Origin: Mumia sp. Pv4-285
Lineage (GTDB): Bacteria; Actinomycetota; Actinomycetes; Propionibacteriales; Nocardioidaceae
Reading direction: 5' to 3'
Assembly (NCBI RefSeq): GCF_041320275.1
Contig: NZ_CP162023.1
Span: forward strand, 2,108,001 to 2,172,000
Length of the DNA stretch: 64,000 nt
Shown: piece after piece, positions 18,404 to 30,885 of the stretch
Position numbering within the stretch: the stretch's first letter is position 1
How the letters are laid out: each line of letters begins with the position of its first letter
The notes under the pieces: generated by a model
Database searches by the model: none
Told to the model about the DNA's origin: nothing
Seen by the model: only the letters and a program-made list of their open reading frames with translations
Program-made: the position numbers and the translations under genes

Positions 18404-18404
<1 letters not shown>
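17217..18404 (+). CDS. carA: Carbamoyl-phosphate synthase small subunit
   Basis: Glutamine amidotransferase that supplies ammonia to CarB; 395 residues. The N-terminal CPSase small-chain domain includes [13 protein letters not shown] and [20 protein letters not shown]. The class I glutaminase triad is present: Cys in [12 protein letters not shown], and His and Glu in [13 protein letters not shown]. The start is the ATG at 17217, overlapping the pyrC stop. CarAB serves both this pyr operon and the arg genes at 51.7-60 kb, which have no separate carAB copy in view. Confidence 0.96.
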
Positions 18405-21717
<3,313 letters not shown>

Positions 21718-21721
<4 letters not shown>

Positions 21722-22563
21722 GCGCGACGCAGGCACCCGGGACGGTCGTCTCGCGTACGCCGGTCGGCGACTACCACCACCTGGTGATCGCCGCCGAGGG
21801 CATCGCCACCCACACGCGACCCGGCCACTTCGTGGCGCTGGCGATCGGCGGCGTGGACAGCGGCATGCTGCTGCGCCGGGCGTTCTCCATCTACCGCACG
21901 TCCACCACCGGGCGGCACGGCGAGACGGTCGAGATCGTGTTCGCCGCGCACGGCAAGGGCACCCGCTGGATGGCCGACCTCGCGCCGGGCGACCCGATCG
22001 ACGTGGTCGGTCCTGTCGGACGTCCGTTCGCGCTGCCGAAGGAACCCGTCTCCTGCGTGCTCGTCGGCGGTGGCTACGGCTCGGCCCCGATGTTCTCGCT
22101 GGCGACCGCCCTGCGTGACCGCGGGTGCGCCGCCCACCTCGTGCTGGGGGCCGCCACCACACCGCGGCTGTTCGGGCTGCTCGACGCGAACAAGGTCGGG
22201 TCCAGCGTCCACGTGACCACCGAGGACGGATCGACGGGCACGCGAGGTCGCGTCACCGACGTGCTCGGCGACCTCGTCGACACCACCGACGCCGCGGTCG
22301 TCTACGCCTGCGGCCCGATGGGCATGCTGCGCGCCGTGGCCGACGTCGCCGAGGACAACGGCGCCTGGAGCCAGTGCGCGGTCGAGGAGTCGATGGCCTG
22401 CGGGATCGGGGTCTGCATGACCTGCGTCCTGCCGGTCGAAGGAGAGGACGGGATCGTCCGGATGGTGCGCAGCTGTGTCGACGGCCCGGTGTTCCGCGGT
22501 GACCGCGTGCGGTGGGACGCCGTCGGCACCATCCCGCCCGGCACGCTGGGAGGCCCGCGATGA
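21718..22563 (+). CDS. pyrK: Dihydroorotate dehydrogenase electron transfer subunit PyrK
   Basis: Flavoprotein that passes electrons from the class 1B dihydroorotate dehydrogenase to NAD; 281 residues. A ferredoxin-reductase-like FAD domain ([10 protein letters not shown]) is followed by an NAD-binding domain ([20 protein letters not shown]). The C-terminal 2Fe-2S cluster ligands are in [21 protein letters not shown] plus the Cys of [10 protein letters not shown]. The GTG at 21718 is in GTGA overlap with carB, and the stop overlaps pyrD by four bases. It implies an NAD-linked rather than quinone-linked orotate step. Confidence 0.92.
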
Positions 22564-23525
22564 GCACTGCAGCCGCCGACTTCGGAGGCCCGATCTCACC
22601 TGCCGAGGTCGACCTGTCCGTCGACCTGTGCGGCGTCACCCTCCCCAACCCGGTGATGACAGCGTCGGGGTGCGCGGCCGCCGGGCGCGAGCTCGACCAG
22701 TTCTTCGACGTCGCCGAGCTCGGCGCGATCGTCACGAAATCGATCATGCTCAACCCCCGCTCGGGGCGGCCGACCCCGCGCATGGCGGAGACCCCCTCCG
22801 GGATGCTCAACTCGATCGGCCTCCAGGGGCCCGGCATCGACGCGTTCCTCGCGCGGGACCTCCCGTGGCTCGTGCAGCGCGGTGCCCGTGCGGTCGTCTC
22901 CATCGCGGGGGACAAGCCGGCCGACTACGTCGAGCTGGCCCGCCGCGTCGGTCAAGCGCCCGGGGTCGCGGCGATCGAGGTCAACATCTCGTGCCCGAAC
23001 GTCGAGAACCGCGGCCTGGTGTTCGCCTGCGACCCCGAGTCGTCGTACCGCGTGATCGAGGAGTGCCGCCCGCACATCCCCGACGGCATCCCGGTCTTCG
23101 CGAAGCTGACGCCCGACGTCACCGACATCGCCGCGATCGCCGGTGCGGTCTCCGACGCCGGCGCCGATGGCGTGACCGTCATCAACACGCTCCTCGGGCT
23201 CGCCATGGACCCCGACACCCTGCGCCCCCGTCTCGGCGGCGTCACCGGTGGCCTCAGCGGCCCGGCGGTGCGGCCGGTCGCCGTCCGCGCGGTCTGGCAG
23301 ATCCGCAAGGCGATGCCGGACCTGCCGATCCTCGGCGTCGGCGGCATCCGGACGGGCTTCGACGCGCTCGAGTTCATCCTGGCCGGCGCGGACGCCGTGC
23401 AGGTCGGGACCGTCATCTTCAACGACCCGGGCGCGCCGATGCGCGTCGTTCGCGAGCTCTGCGACGAGCTCGCCGTACGCGGCATCCGGTCGCTCGACGC
23501 CGTCAGGAACGCAGCACATGGCTGA
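22560..23525 (+). CDS. pyrD: Dihydroorotate dehydrogenase, catalytic subunit (class 1B)
   Basis: FMN enzyme oxidising dihydroorotate to orotate; 321 residues. The class 1 active-site Cys is in VNISCPNVENRG, where class 2 enzymes have Ser. No N-terminal membrane-binding extension is present. VTVINTLLG and the phosphate loop LGVGGIRTGFDALEFILAGADAVQVGT complete the TIM barrel. Adjacent pyrK supports class 1B. The ATG at 22560 overlaps the pyrK stop. Ten bases separate it from pyrF. Confidence 0.95.
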   Translation: MSTAAADFGGPISPAEVDLSVDLCGVTLPNPVMTASGCAAAGRELDQFFDVAELGAIVTKSIMLNPRSGRPTPRMAETPSGMLNSIGLQGPGIDAFLARDLPWLVQRGARAVVSIAGDKPADYVELARRVGQAPGVAAIEVNISCPNVENRGLVFACDPESSYRVIEECRPHIPDGIPVFAKLTPDVTDIAAIAGAVSDAGADGVTVINTLLGLAMDPDTLRPRLGGVTGGLSGPAVRPVAVRAVWQIRKAMPDLPILGVGGIRTGFDALEFILAGADAVQVGTVIFNDPGAPMRVVRELCDELAVRGIRSLDAVRNAAHG

Positions 23526-23535
23526 AGGAGCACAC

Positions 23536-24348
23536 GTGGCACCATTCGGAGAACGCCTCAGCGCGGCGGTCAGCACCTACGGCCCGCTGTGCGCCGGCAT
23601 CGACCCGCACGCCTCGCTGCTGGCGGACTGGGGCCTGACCGACGACGCCGCGGGTCTCGCGACCTTCGCGTCGACCGTCATCGAGGCGCTCGCCGGTGAG
23701 GTCGCCGTGGTCAAGCCGCAGTCGGCGTTCTTCGAGCGCCACGGCGCCGCCGGCGTCGCGGTCCTCGAGCGCACGATCCAGGACGCGCGCGCCGCGGGGC
23801 TGCTGGTGCTGCTCGACGTCAAGCGCGGCGACATCGGCTCGACCGCGGCCGCGTACGCCGACGCCTACCTCGACGCGGCCTCGCCGATGCAGGTCGACGC
23901 GGTGACCGTCAGCCCCTACCTCGGCTTCGGCTCCCTCGACCCGTTCCTGACCGCGGCCGAGCGCAACGGGGGAGGGGTCTTCGTCCTCGCCCTCACCTCC
24001 AACCCCGAGGGCCCGGAGGTCCAGCACGCCCGGATCGGCGAGCGGACGGTCGCGGGCGCCATGCTCGACCACCTGCGCGAGCGGAACGCGGGCGCGACGC
24101 CGCAGGGGTCGTACGGCGCCGTCGTCGGGGCCACGGTGGGGGAGCTGACCGAGGACGTCGCGATCAACGGGCCGTTGCTGATCCCGGGACTCGGCGCCCA
24201 GGGCGGTACGGTCGCCGACCTGCGCCGTCTCTTCGGACCGGTCTGGGACCACGTCCTGCCGGCCAGCTCCCGGGGCATCCTGTCCGCTGGGCCGGACGTC
24301 TCAGCGCTGCGCAAGGCCGTCCGCGCGGTGCGCGACGAGCTCGGCTGA
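23536..24348 (+). CDS. pyrF: Orotidine 5'-phosphate decarboxylase (type 2)
   Basis: Final step to UMP; 270 residues, the longer type 2 form typical of actinobacteria. The active-site block LLDVKRGDIGSTAAAYADAYL supplies the Lys/Asp network, LCAGIDPH is the N-terminal strand, and LIPGLGAQGG is the phosphate loop. I chose the GTG at 23536 because a GAAGGAG ribosome binding site (23524-23530) ends five bases upstream. An ATG at 23518 overlapping pyrD is the alternative and adds six residues. Last gene of the pyr operon. Confidence 0.95.
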   Translation: MAPFGERLSAAVSTYGPLCAGIDPHASLLADWGLTDDAAGLATFASTVIEALAGEVAVVKPQSAFFERHGAAGVAVLERTIQDARAAGLLVLLDVKRGDIGSTAAAYADAYLDAASPMQVDAVTVSPYLGFGSLDPFLTAAERNGGGVFVLALTSNPEGPEVQHARIGERTVAGAMLDHLRERNAGATPQGSYGAVVGATVGELTEDVAINGPLLIPGLGAQGGTVADLRRLFGPVWDHVLPASSRGILSAGPDVSALRKAVRAVRDELG

Positions 24349-24503
24349 CGGACACCCGTGGCTCGTTGAGCCGGCACCCCGCTAGGGTGGCAACCGCCGT
24401 GCGGCGACGTCCCTTGACCCGGTCGCTGTGCTGGTCTCCGCGGACGCGGACTCCGACGACCACACCTGGCCGCCCCGCGGCCGCACACCAAGGAGCACCA
24501 CCC

Positions 24504-24869
24504 ATGCGCCGATTCACGTTCGCCCTGGCGAGCGCCACGCTCGCCGTCGCCACGCTCGCCGCCTGCGGAGGCGGCGACAGCGACGAGGCCTACTGCGACG
24601 CCGTCGACGCAGCCGGCAAGAAGCTGAACGACGTCGCCGCCGCCGACGACCTCGGCGATGCCATCGACAGCCTCAAGAAGGTTCGCGACGAGGCGTCGGG
24701 CGAGACCAAGGAGAACTGGGACACCCTGGTCAGCTCGATCGAGACCCTCCAGGGCGGCGACACGAGCGCCGCCGAGGACCTCGACCAGGACAAGATCCGC
24801 GAGGCCAGCGACCAGATCGTCAAGCAGGTCAAGGACACCTGCGACATCGACCTCGAAGAGCTCAACTGA
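24504..24869 (+). CDS. Small secreted lipoprotein of unknown function
   Basis: 121 residues with a clear lipoprotein signal: Arg-rich start, a hydrophobic Ala/Leu/Thr core and the lipobox LAAC (Cys21), followed by GGGDSDE. The mature part is short, acidic and probably helical (DDLGDAIDSLKKVRDEASGETKENWDTL), with two Cys (in EAYCDAV and DTCDIDL) that could form a disulfide outside the cell. An AAGGAG ribosome binding site ends eight bases before the ATG, and TAGGGT at 24382-24387 is a possible -10. It is a single gene between pyrF and mihF. I do not recognise a named family. Confidence 0.75.
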   Translation: MRRFTFALASATLAVATLAACGGGDSDEAYCDAVDAAGKKLNDVAAADDLGDAIDSLKKVRDEASGETKENWDTLVSSIETLQGGDTSAAEDLDQDKIREASDQIVKQVKDTCDIDLEELN

Positions 24870-24884
24870 GCCACGCTCGACCGA

Positions 24885-24901
24885 GACCGCGGCCGGCGGT
24901 C
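24885..24901 (+). terminator. Possible terminator after the lipoprotein gene
   Basis: GACCGC (24885-24890) and GCGGTC (24896-24901) form a six-pair stem with a GGCCG loop 15 bases after the stop. A second CCCGGG-rich inverted repeat follows. There is no U-tract, so this is weak. The rest of the 215-base gap to mihF holds only TAGGCT and TAAGTT hexamers that may be promoter elements. Confidence 0.3.
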
Positions 24902-25084
24902 CTCCCGGGTCTCCCGGGAAGACCGTCGGTCGGCGTCGGTCCTCCGACCCTCTGCGCGCTGATCCCGCGCTCGCCGACTAGGCTGTCGGCGGCTCGCGAA
25001 CGCCGCGGCGACCTCTGGTTGCCGCCGTGCGGACGCCCTCGCTAAGTTCACTGCATCGAACCGACCCGTACGAGGTGACCCACG

Positions 25085-25405
25085 TTGGCTCTTCCTCCGC
25101 TCACCCCTGAACAGCGCCAGGCCGCGCTGGAGAAGGCTGCGGCCGCGCGCCGGGAGCGCGCTGAGATCAAGAACCGCCTGAAGCGCTCCGGTGCTTCCCT
25201 GTCGGAGGTTCTCGAGGAGGGCCAGACCAATGACGTCGTCGGCAAGATGAAGGTCTACGACCTCCTCCAGGCGATGCCGGGGCTCGGCAAGATCCGCGCC
25301 CGCCAGCTGATGGAGCGCATCGGCATCGCCGAGTCGCGGCGCGTCCGCGGCCTCGGGGTCAAGCAGATCGCGGCGTTGGAGCACGAGTTCGCCAACCGTG
25401 GCTGA
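25085..25405 (+). CDS. mihF: Actinobacterial integration host factor mIHF
   Basis: Small nucleoid-associated DNA-bending protein with a helix-two-turn-helix fold; 106 residues. The sequence [33 protein letters not shown] and the [38 protein letters not shown] core are diagnostic. The start is a TTG at 25085 with GAGGTG about ten bases upstream; the family N-terminus MALPxLTxEQR confirms it. It lies between the pyr operon and gmk, as in Streptomyces and Mycobacterium. The last eight bases overlap gmk. Confidence 0.95.
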   Translation: MALPPLTPEQRQAALEKAAAARRERAEIKNRLKRSGASLSEVLEEGQTNDVVGKMKVYDLLQAMPGLGKIRARQLMERIGIAESRRVRGLGVKQIAALEHEFANRG

Positions 25406-26021
25406 CGCCATGACACCCGCGGACGGTCCGGCGCCACGCCGGCTCGTCGTCCTCGCCGGCCCGACCGCGGTCGGCAAGGGCACGGTCGCCGCAGGAGTGC
25501 GGGCCGAGCACCCCGACATCTGGATCTCGGTGTCGGCGACGACACGCCCGCCGCGTCCGGGAGAGGTGGACGGCGTCCACTACCACTTCGTGTCGCCGGA
25601 GGAGTTCGACCGGCTGGTCGCCGAGGGGCAGATGCTCGAGTGGGCGGTCGTGCACGGCAGCAACCGCTACGGGACGCCGCGGCAGCCCGTCGTCGACCAC
25701 CTGAACGCCGGCATCCCCGCCCTCCTGGAGATCGACCTCCAGGGCGCCCGCCAGGTGCGGGAGGCGATGCCCGAGGCCCTGTTCGTCTTCCTGAAGCCGC
25801 CGTCGTGGGACGAGCTCGTCAGCCGGCTGGTCGGTCGCGGGACGGAGGACGAGGCCGAGCGTGCCCGCCGGCTCGCCACCGCGGAGGTCGAGCTGGCGGC
25901 CGAGGACGAGTTCGACGTCACCATCGTGAACGCCGAGGTCCGTCAGGCGTGTCACGAGTTGGTAGCATTGATCGAGAATCCCCCGGACGTCGTCCGGGGC
26001 ACACCCACCACTCTCTTGTGA
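25398..26021 (+). CDS. gmk: Guanylate kinase
   Basis: Phosphorylates GMP to GDP; 207 residues from GTG 25398 (an ATG at 25410 is a plausible alternative four codons later). The P-loop [13 protein letters not shown]-binding [19 protein letters not shown] and [12 protein letters not shown] are present. Note GPTAVGKG in place of the common GPSGVGK(G/S). It overlaps mihF by eight bases and is nine bases before rpoZ, so mihF-gmk-rpoZ-coaBC form a likely operon. Confidence 0.95.
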   Translation: MADAMTPADGPAPRRLVVLAGPTAVGKGTVAAGVRAEHPDIWISVSATTRPPRPGEVDGVHYHFVSPEEFDRLVAEGQMLEWAVVHGSNRYGTPRQPVVDHLNAGIPALLEIDLQGARQVREAMPEALFVFLKPPSWDELVSRLVGRGTEDEAERARRLATAEVELAAEDEFDVTIVNAEVRQACHELVALIENPPDVVRGTPTTLL

Positions 26022-26030
26022 GGCCACCAC

Positions 26031-26321
26031 GTGTCCGGCACCCAGGCTGCCCCTGAAGGCATCACCTACCCGCCCATCGACGACCTGCTCAGCAAGGTCG
26101 GCTCGAAGTACGAGCTCGTCCTGGTGAGCGCCAAGCGCGCCCGCCAGATCAACGCGTACTACGCCCAGCTCGGCGAGGGCCTGCTCGAGTACGTCGGTCC
26201 TCTCCTCGACACCCACGTCCAGGAGAAGCCCCTCTCGATCGCTCTCCGCGAGATCGACGGCGGTCTGCTCCAGACCGAGGCCGAGCCCGCCACCGAGGGC
26301 CAGGACACCGAGCAGGCCTGA
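26031..26321 (+). CDS. rpoZ: RNA polymerase omega subunit
   Basis: Assembly chaperone subunit of RNA polymerase that binds the beta-prime chain; 96 residues. [32 protein letters not shown] is the conserved omega core. The GTG at 26031 has a GAGG motif eight to eleven bases upstream. The C-terminal tail is acidic and Thr/Gln-rich and ends EGQDTEQA. It sits between gmk and coaBC as in most actinobacteria. Confidence 0.96.
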   Translation: MSGTQAAPEGITYPPIDDLLSKVGSKYELVLVSAKRARQINAYYAQLGEGLLEYVGPLLDTHVQEKPLSIALREIDGGLLQTEAEPATEGQDTEQA

Positions 26322-26342
26322 CCTGACGACAGTCTGCAGCCG

Positions 26343-27563
26343 ATGAGCACGGTCGTCCTGGGCGTAGGCGGAGGCATCGCCGCCTACAAGGCCGCGGAGG
26401 TCCTGCGCCGCTTCAGCGAGTCCGGCCACCGCGTGCGCGTGGTCCCGACCGCGGCGGCGCTCAAGTTCGTCGGCGCGCCGACGTGGGAGGCGCTGTCCGG
26501 CCAGCCGGTCAGCACGGACGTGTTCACAGCGGTGCCGGAGGTGCCGCACGTCGCGATCGGGCAGAGCGCCGACCTCGTCGTCGTCGCCCCGGCCACCGCC
26601 GACCTCCTGGCGAAGGCGGCTCACGGCCTCGCCGACGACCTGCTCACCAACACGCTGCTCACCGCTCGCTGTCCCGTCGTGATGGCACCGGCGATGCACA
26701 CCGAGATGTGGGAGCACCCTGCGACCCAGGCCAACGTCGCGACGTTGCGGTCGCGGGGTGTCGTCGTACTCGAGCCGGCTGTCGGCCGGCTGACCGGCAA
26801 GGACACGGGCAAGGGACGCCTCCCTGAGCCGGCCGACATCGTCGAGGCCGCGCTCACCGTCCTCGAGCGCGGTGAGGCCCGCACCGCCGATCTATCGGGC
26901 CTGCGGGTCCTCGTCAGCGCAGGCGGCACCCGTGAGTACCTCGACCCGGTCCGCTACCTCGGCAACCGCTCGTCCGGACGCCAGGGTGTCGCGATCGCGC
27001 AGGCCGCCGCGTCCCGTGGCGCCAAGGTGACGCTCGTCGCCGCCAACATCGCCGTACCCGTCCCTGCAGGAGTGGACGTCGTGCGTGTGGAGACCACCGC
27101 CGAGCTGTACGACGCCATGCTCGAGCGCAGCGGTGCCTCCGACGCCGTGGTCATGGCCGCCGCTCCCGCCGACTTCCGGCCGGCGACGGTGGCGACCGCG
27201 AAGATCAAGAAGGACGACGCCGGGACCGTTCCGGACATCACGCTCGTCCAGAACCCGGACATCCTCCGGGCGCTGGTCGACGAACGTCAGGACCGCCGTT
27301 CGCCGCTGATCGTCGGGTTCGCGGCCGAGACCGGCGACGACACCGCGAGCGTCCTGGACCACGCGCGAGCCAAGCTCGCGCGCAAGGGCTGCGACCTCCT
27401 CGTGGTCAACGACGTCAGCGGCGGCAAGGCGTTCGACCGGCCCGAGAACGAGGTCGTCGTCCTTGGTGACGACGGGACGGCGACCCACGTCCCGCTCGGC
27501 GCCAAGCTCACCATCGCGCACGCGATCTGGGATTCGATCGCTCAGCGTGTGGACAAGGCCTGA
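26343..27563 (+). CDS. coaBC: Bifunctional phosphopantothenoylcysteine decarboxylase / phosphopantothenate-cysteine ligase
   Basis: Two consecutive CoA-pathway steps in one 406-residue protein. The N-terminal FMN-dependent CoaC half (residues 1-185) begins STVVLGVGGGIAAYKAAEVLRRF and has PAMHTEMW, a form of the PAMN motif that I associate with actinobacteria. The CoaB half starts about residue 190 (LRVLVSAGGTREYLDPVRYLGNRSSGRQG) and contains NDVSGGKAF near the end. The ATG is 21 bases after rpoZ. The gene ends the mihF-gmk-rpoZ group. Confidence 0.95.
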   Translation: MSTVVLGVGGGIAAYKAAEVLRRFSESGHRVRVVPTAAALKFVGAPTWEALSGQPVSTDVFTAVPEVPHVAIGQSADLVVVAPATADLLAKAAHGLADDLLTNTLLTARCPVVMAPAMHTEMWEHPATQANVATLRSRGVVVLEPAVGRLTGKDTGKGRLPEPADIVEAALTVLERGEARTADLSGLRVLVSAGGTREYLDPVRYLGNRSSGRQGVAIAQAAASRGAKVTLVAANIAVPVPAGVDVVRVETTAELYDAMLERSGASDAVVMAAAPADFRPATVATAKIKKDDAGTVPDITLVQNPDILRALVDERQDRRSPLIVGFAAETGDDTASVLDHARAKLARKGCDLLVVNDVSGGKAFDRPENEVVVLGDDGTATHVPLGAKLTIAHAIWDSIAQRVDKA

Positions 27564-27579
27564 TCCGTAGCCCCTCGGG

Positions 27580-27587
27580 TATAGCCT
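27580..27587 (+). promoter_or_regulatory. metK -10 region
   Basis: TATAGCCT at 27580-27587 lies in the 61-base gap between coaBC and metK and contains TATAGC and TAGCCT as possible -10 hexamers. A short CTTTC/GAAAG hairpin (27600-27616) then partly includes the metK ribosome binding site. No SAM riboswitch consensus fits in this short leader. Confidence 0.45.
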
Positions 27588-27624
27588 GGGGCGTCAACTC
27601 TTTCGGCAGCTGAAAGGACACCCA

Positions 27625-28818
27625 GTGAGCCGCCTGTTCACCTCCGAGTCCGTGACCGAAGGTCACCCGGACAAGATCGCCGACCAGATCAGCGACAGCG
27701 TGCTCGACGCGCTCCTCGCCGAGGACCCGCAGTCCCGCGTGGCCTGCGAGACCTTCGTGACGACGGGACTCGTTCTCGTCGGCGGCGAGGTGACCACGAA
27801 GACCTACGCTCCCATCGCACGCATCGCCCGTGACCGGATCCTCGAGATCGGCTACGACTCGTCGACCAAGGGGTTCGACGGCGAGTCGTGCGGCGTGCAG
27901 GTGACCATCGGTCAGCAGTCGCCCGACATCGCGCAGGGCGTGGACGCCGCCTACGAGGAGCGTGCCGAGGGTTCCGGTGACCCGCTCGACGGCCAGGGTG
28001 CCGGCGACCAGGGCCTGATGTTCGGCTTCGCGTGCGACGAGACGCCCGAGCTGATGCCGCTGCCGATCACGGTCGCGCACCGCCTCGCCGAGCGCCTCAC
28101 GGCGGTGCGCAAGGACGGCACCGTCCCCTACCTGCGCCCCGACGGCAAGACCCAGGTCACCATCGAGTACGACGACAACGACGTGCCGGTCCGCATCGAC
28201 ACCGTCGTGGTGTCCACCCAGCACGCCGCCGACATCGACCTCGAGGCGATGCTCGCTCCCGACATCAAGAAGCACGTCGTCGACACGGTCCTCGACGGCT
28301 TCGCGATCGACCACTCCGACTACCGGCTGCTGGTCAACCCGACCGGCAAGTTCGAGATCGGCGGCCCGATGGGCGACGCCGGCCTGACCGGTCGCAAGAT
28401 CATCGTCGACACCTACGGCGGCTACGCCCGCCACGGCGGCGGCGCGTTCTCCGGCAAGGACCCGAGCAAGGTCGACCGCTCCGCCGCGTACGCGATGCGG
28501 TGGGTCGCCAAGAACATCGTCGCCGCAGGCCTCGCCCGCAAGGTCGAGGTCCAGGTCGCCTACGCGATCGGCAAGGCCCACCCGGTCGGGTTCTACCTCG
28601 ACACCTTCGGCACCGAGACGGTTCCCGTCGAGCAGATCCGCAAGGCCGTGCTCGAGGTCTTCGACCTCCGCCCCGCCGCGATCGTGCGAGACCTCGATCT
28701 CAAGCGCCCGATCTACGCGAAGACTGCCGCGTACGGTCACTTCGGTCGCGAGCTCCCGGAGTTCACCTGGGAGGCCACCGACCGCGCCGACGTGCTTCGT
28801 GCGGCTGCAGGGGCCTGA
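27625..28818 (+). CDS. metK: S-adenosylmethionine synthetase
   Basis: Makes SAM from methionine and ATP; 397 residues. [20 protein letters not shown] carries the catalytic His, [16 protein letters not shown] and [19 protein letters not shown] are the other signature blocks, so all three domains are complete. The GTG at 27625 follows GAAAGGAC. It has its own promoter region and is followed 12 bases later by priA, so the two may be co-transcribed. Confidence 0.97.
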   Translation: MSRLFTSESVTEGHPDKIADQISDSVLDALLAEDPQSRVACETFVTTGLVLVGGEVTTKTYAPIARIARDRILEIGYDSSTKGFDGESCGVQVTIGQQSPDIAQGVDAAYEERAEGSGDPLDGQGAGDQGLMFGFACDETPELMPLPITVAHRLAERLTAVRKDGTVPYLRPDGKTQVTIEYDDNDVPVRIDTVVVSTQHAADIDLEAMLAPDIKKHVVDTVLDGFAIDHSDYRLLVNPTGKFEIGGPMGDAGLTGRKIIVDTYGGYARHGGGAFSGKDPSKVDRSAAYAMRWVAKNIVAAGLARKVEVQVAYAIGKAHPVGFYLDTFGTETVPVEQIRKAVLEVFDLRPAAIVRDLDLKRPIYAKTAAYGHFGRELPEFTWEATDRADVLRAAAGA

Positions 28819-28830
28819 TCCGACCCCCTG

Positions 28831-30855
28831 GTGACAGAGAAGCAGGACGCACAGCCGGCGCTGGTGCAGGAGGTCGCTCCTGCGCCGGCGCCGTCTGCAT
28901 CGGATCCGCGTTTCGCGGGCGCAGCCGCAGAGCTGCCCATCGCGCGGGTCGTGGCCGACGTGAGCCTGGCGCACCTCGACCGGCCGTTCGACTACCTCGT
29001 GCCCGCTGATCTGGACGAGGCCGCTGTTCCGGGCTGCCGGGTGGTCGTGCGGTTCGCCGGCAAGCAGGTGGGGGGTTTCGTCCTCGAACGCGCCGCGTCG
29101 ACCGAGCACACGGGCAGGCTCGGACGCATCTCGCGGGTGCTGTCGAGCGAGGTCGTGCTGCGGCCCGACGTCGTACGCCTGTGCCGGGAGGTCGCCGACC
29201 GGTACGCCGGGGTGTTCGCCGACGTGGTGCGTCTCGCCGTTCCCCCGCGGCATGCGCGGGCCGAGAAGAAGCCCGGGCCTGACGTCGCGCCCGACCCGCT
29301 CGGAGCTCCCACCGCCGACGCGTGGGCGTCGTACGAGGGTGGCCACGGCTTCGTCGACGCGCTGGCTGCCGGCGAGTCGCCGCGCGCAGTCTGGAGTGCG
29401 CTGCCCCCGGAACCGCCGGAGCGGGCTCTCGCGCAGGCGGTCGACGCGACGCTGCGTTCCGGCCGCGGCGTGGTGGTGTGCGTCCCCGACGTGGCCGACG
29501 TCGCGCGCGCCGACGCGGTGTTCCGGGAGGTCCTCGGCCCGGGGCGGCACGTGGTGCTGACCGCCGACCTCGGCCCGTCGGCGCGGTACGCCGCGTTCCT
29601 GGCCCTCGCGCGGGGGCAGGTGCGCGCGGTCGTCGGGACCCGGGCGGCCGCGTTCGCGCCGGTCCACGACCTGGGTCTCGTCGCGGTCTGGGACGACGGC
29701 GACGACCTGCTCGCCGAGCCCCGCGCCCCGTACCCGCACGCCCGGGAGGTCCTCCTGACCCGAGCCTGGGACTCGGGTTGCGCCGTGCTGGTCGGCGGCT
29801 ACGCGCGGACGGCCGAGGCGCAGCAGCTGGTCGCCTCCGGCTGGTGCCGTTCGCTCACTGCGCCGATGGCCCAGCGACGGACCAGCTGGCCGCGGATCTC
29901 CGTCGACGCGGGCGCCGGGGCCCTGCAGGCGGCCCGCGTCCCCGGCGCTGCGTTCGCCGCCGTGCGTTCGGGCCTGGCGTCGGGGCCCGTCCTCGTCCAG
30001 GTGCCTCGTGCCGGGTACCGTGCGGCGCTCGCGTGCCAGGACTGCCGCACACCGGCCCGGTGCGCGCACTGCACCGGTCCGCTCGCGCAGACGGGTGCCG
30101 GCGACGTGCCGCGGTGCCGCTGGTGCGGGACCGCAGCCGTCGACTGGTCGTGCGCGGCTTGCGGCGGACGCCGATTGCGGGCTCCGGTGACGGGGGAGCG
30201 TCGCACCGCCGAAGAGCTCGGTCGTGCCTTCCCCGGAGTCCGGGTGCGCAGCTCGGTCGGAGACGCGGTCCTGTCGGAGGTCCCGGCGGAGTCCGCGATC
30301 GTGGTGGCCACTCCCGGGGCCGAGCCGCACGCCGACGGCGGGTACGCCGCAGCGCTCCTCCTCGACACCGGCGCCGCGCTGGCACGACCCGACCTGCGCA
30401 CGCACGAGGAGTCGCTGCGCAGGTGGCTGAACGCCGCGGCCCTGGTCCGTCCCTCGAGCGCCGGCGGGCAGGTCGTGGCGGTCGGAGAGCCGTCGCTGCC
30501 GGTGCTTCAGGCGCTCGTCCGCGCCGACCCGGTCGGCCACGCCGAGCGCGAGCTCGCCGCGCGCCTCGAGGCCCGGCTTCCTCCGGCCGTACGCCTCGCC
30601 GCGGTCGAGGGCGAGCTGCCCGCGCTGCGCGACCTGGTCCACGGTCCGTGGCCGCAGCCGGCCCAGGTCCTCGGACCGGTCGAGCTGCGAGCGCCCGACC
30701 CCGAGGAGGAGCACCCCTGGGGCCGGCTCATCGTGGCCGTCCCGCGGGCGGAGGGCGCAGGCCTCGCGCGGCGCCTCCAGGTCGCGCAGGCCGAGCGCTC
30801 CGTCCGCAAGCTCAGGCCGTACCGGATCACCATCGACCCGCAGTCCCTCGGTTGA
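28831..30855 (+). CDS. priA: PriA-like primosomal protein without helicase motifs
   Basis: Probable replication-restart protein, 674 residues. The N-terminal 3'-DNA-binding domain is recognisable in RVVADVSLAHLDRPFDYLVP and VVVRFAGKQVGGFVLER. The helicase region keeps the overall layout, but no Walker A GxGKT is visible after PPERALAQAVDATLRSGRGVVVCVP, and DDGDD stands where DEEH belongs. The zinc-binding Cys cluster is retained (CQDC, CAHC, CRWC, CAAC near residues 400-450). This degenerate form is usual for actinobacteria, so a DNA-binding or scaffold role is more likely than unwinding. Confidence 0.9.
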   Translation: MTEKQDAQPALVQEVAPAPAPSASDPRFAGAAAELPIARVVADVSLAHLDRPFDYLVPADLDEAAVPGCRVVVRFAGKQVGGFVLERAASTEHTGRLGRISRVLSSEVVLRPDVVRLCREVADRYAGVFADVVRLAVPPRHARAEKKPGPDVAPDPLGAPTADAWASYEGGHGFVDALAAGESPRAVWSALPPEPPERALAQAVDATLRSGRGVVVCVPDVADVARADAVFREVLGPGRHVVLTADLGPSARYAAFLALARGQVRAVVGTRAAAFAPVHDLGLVAVWDDGDDLLAEPRAPYPHAREVLLTRAWDSGCAVLVGGYARTAEAQQLVASGWCRSLTAPMAQRRTSWPRISVDAGAGALQAARVPGAAFAAVRSGLASGPVLVQVPRAGYRAALACQDCRTPARCAHCTGPLAQTGAGDVPRCRWCGTAAVDWSCAACGGRRLRAPVTGERRTAEELGRAFPGVRVRSSVGDAVLSEVPAESAIVVATPGAEPHADGGYAAALLLDTGAALARPDLRTHEESLRRWLNAAALVRPSSAGGQVVAVGEPSLPVLQALVRADPVGHAERELAARLEARLPPAVRLAAVEGELPALRDLVHGPWPQPAQVLGPVELRAPDPEEEHPWGRLIVAVPRAEGAGLARRLQVAQAERSVRKLRPYRITIDPQSLG

Positions 30856-30885
30856 GCGTCCGGCGGCGCCGCACTTGCAGCGGGC

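Noticed and set aside
27564-27624. SAM riboswitch before metK
   Set aside because: The gap is only 61 bases and shows no SAM aptamer core.
27508-30714. Long minus-strand open frame opposite coaBC, metK and priA
   Set aside because: Antisense shadow with no recognisable domain; the plus-strand genes are unambiguous.
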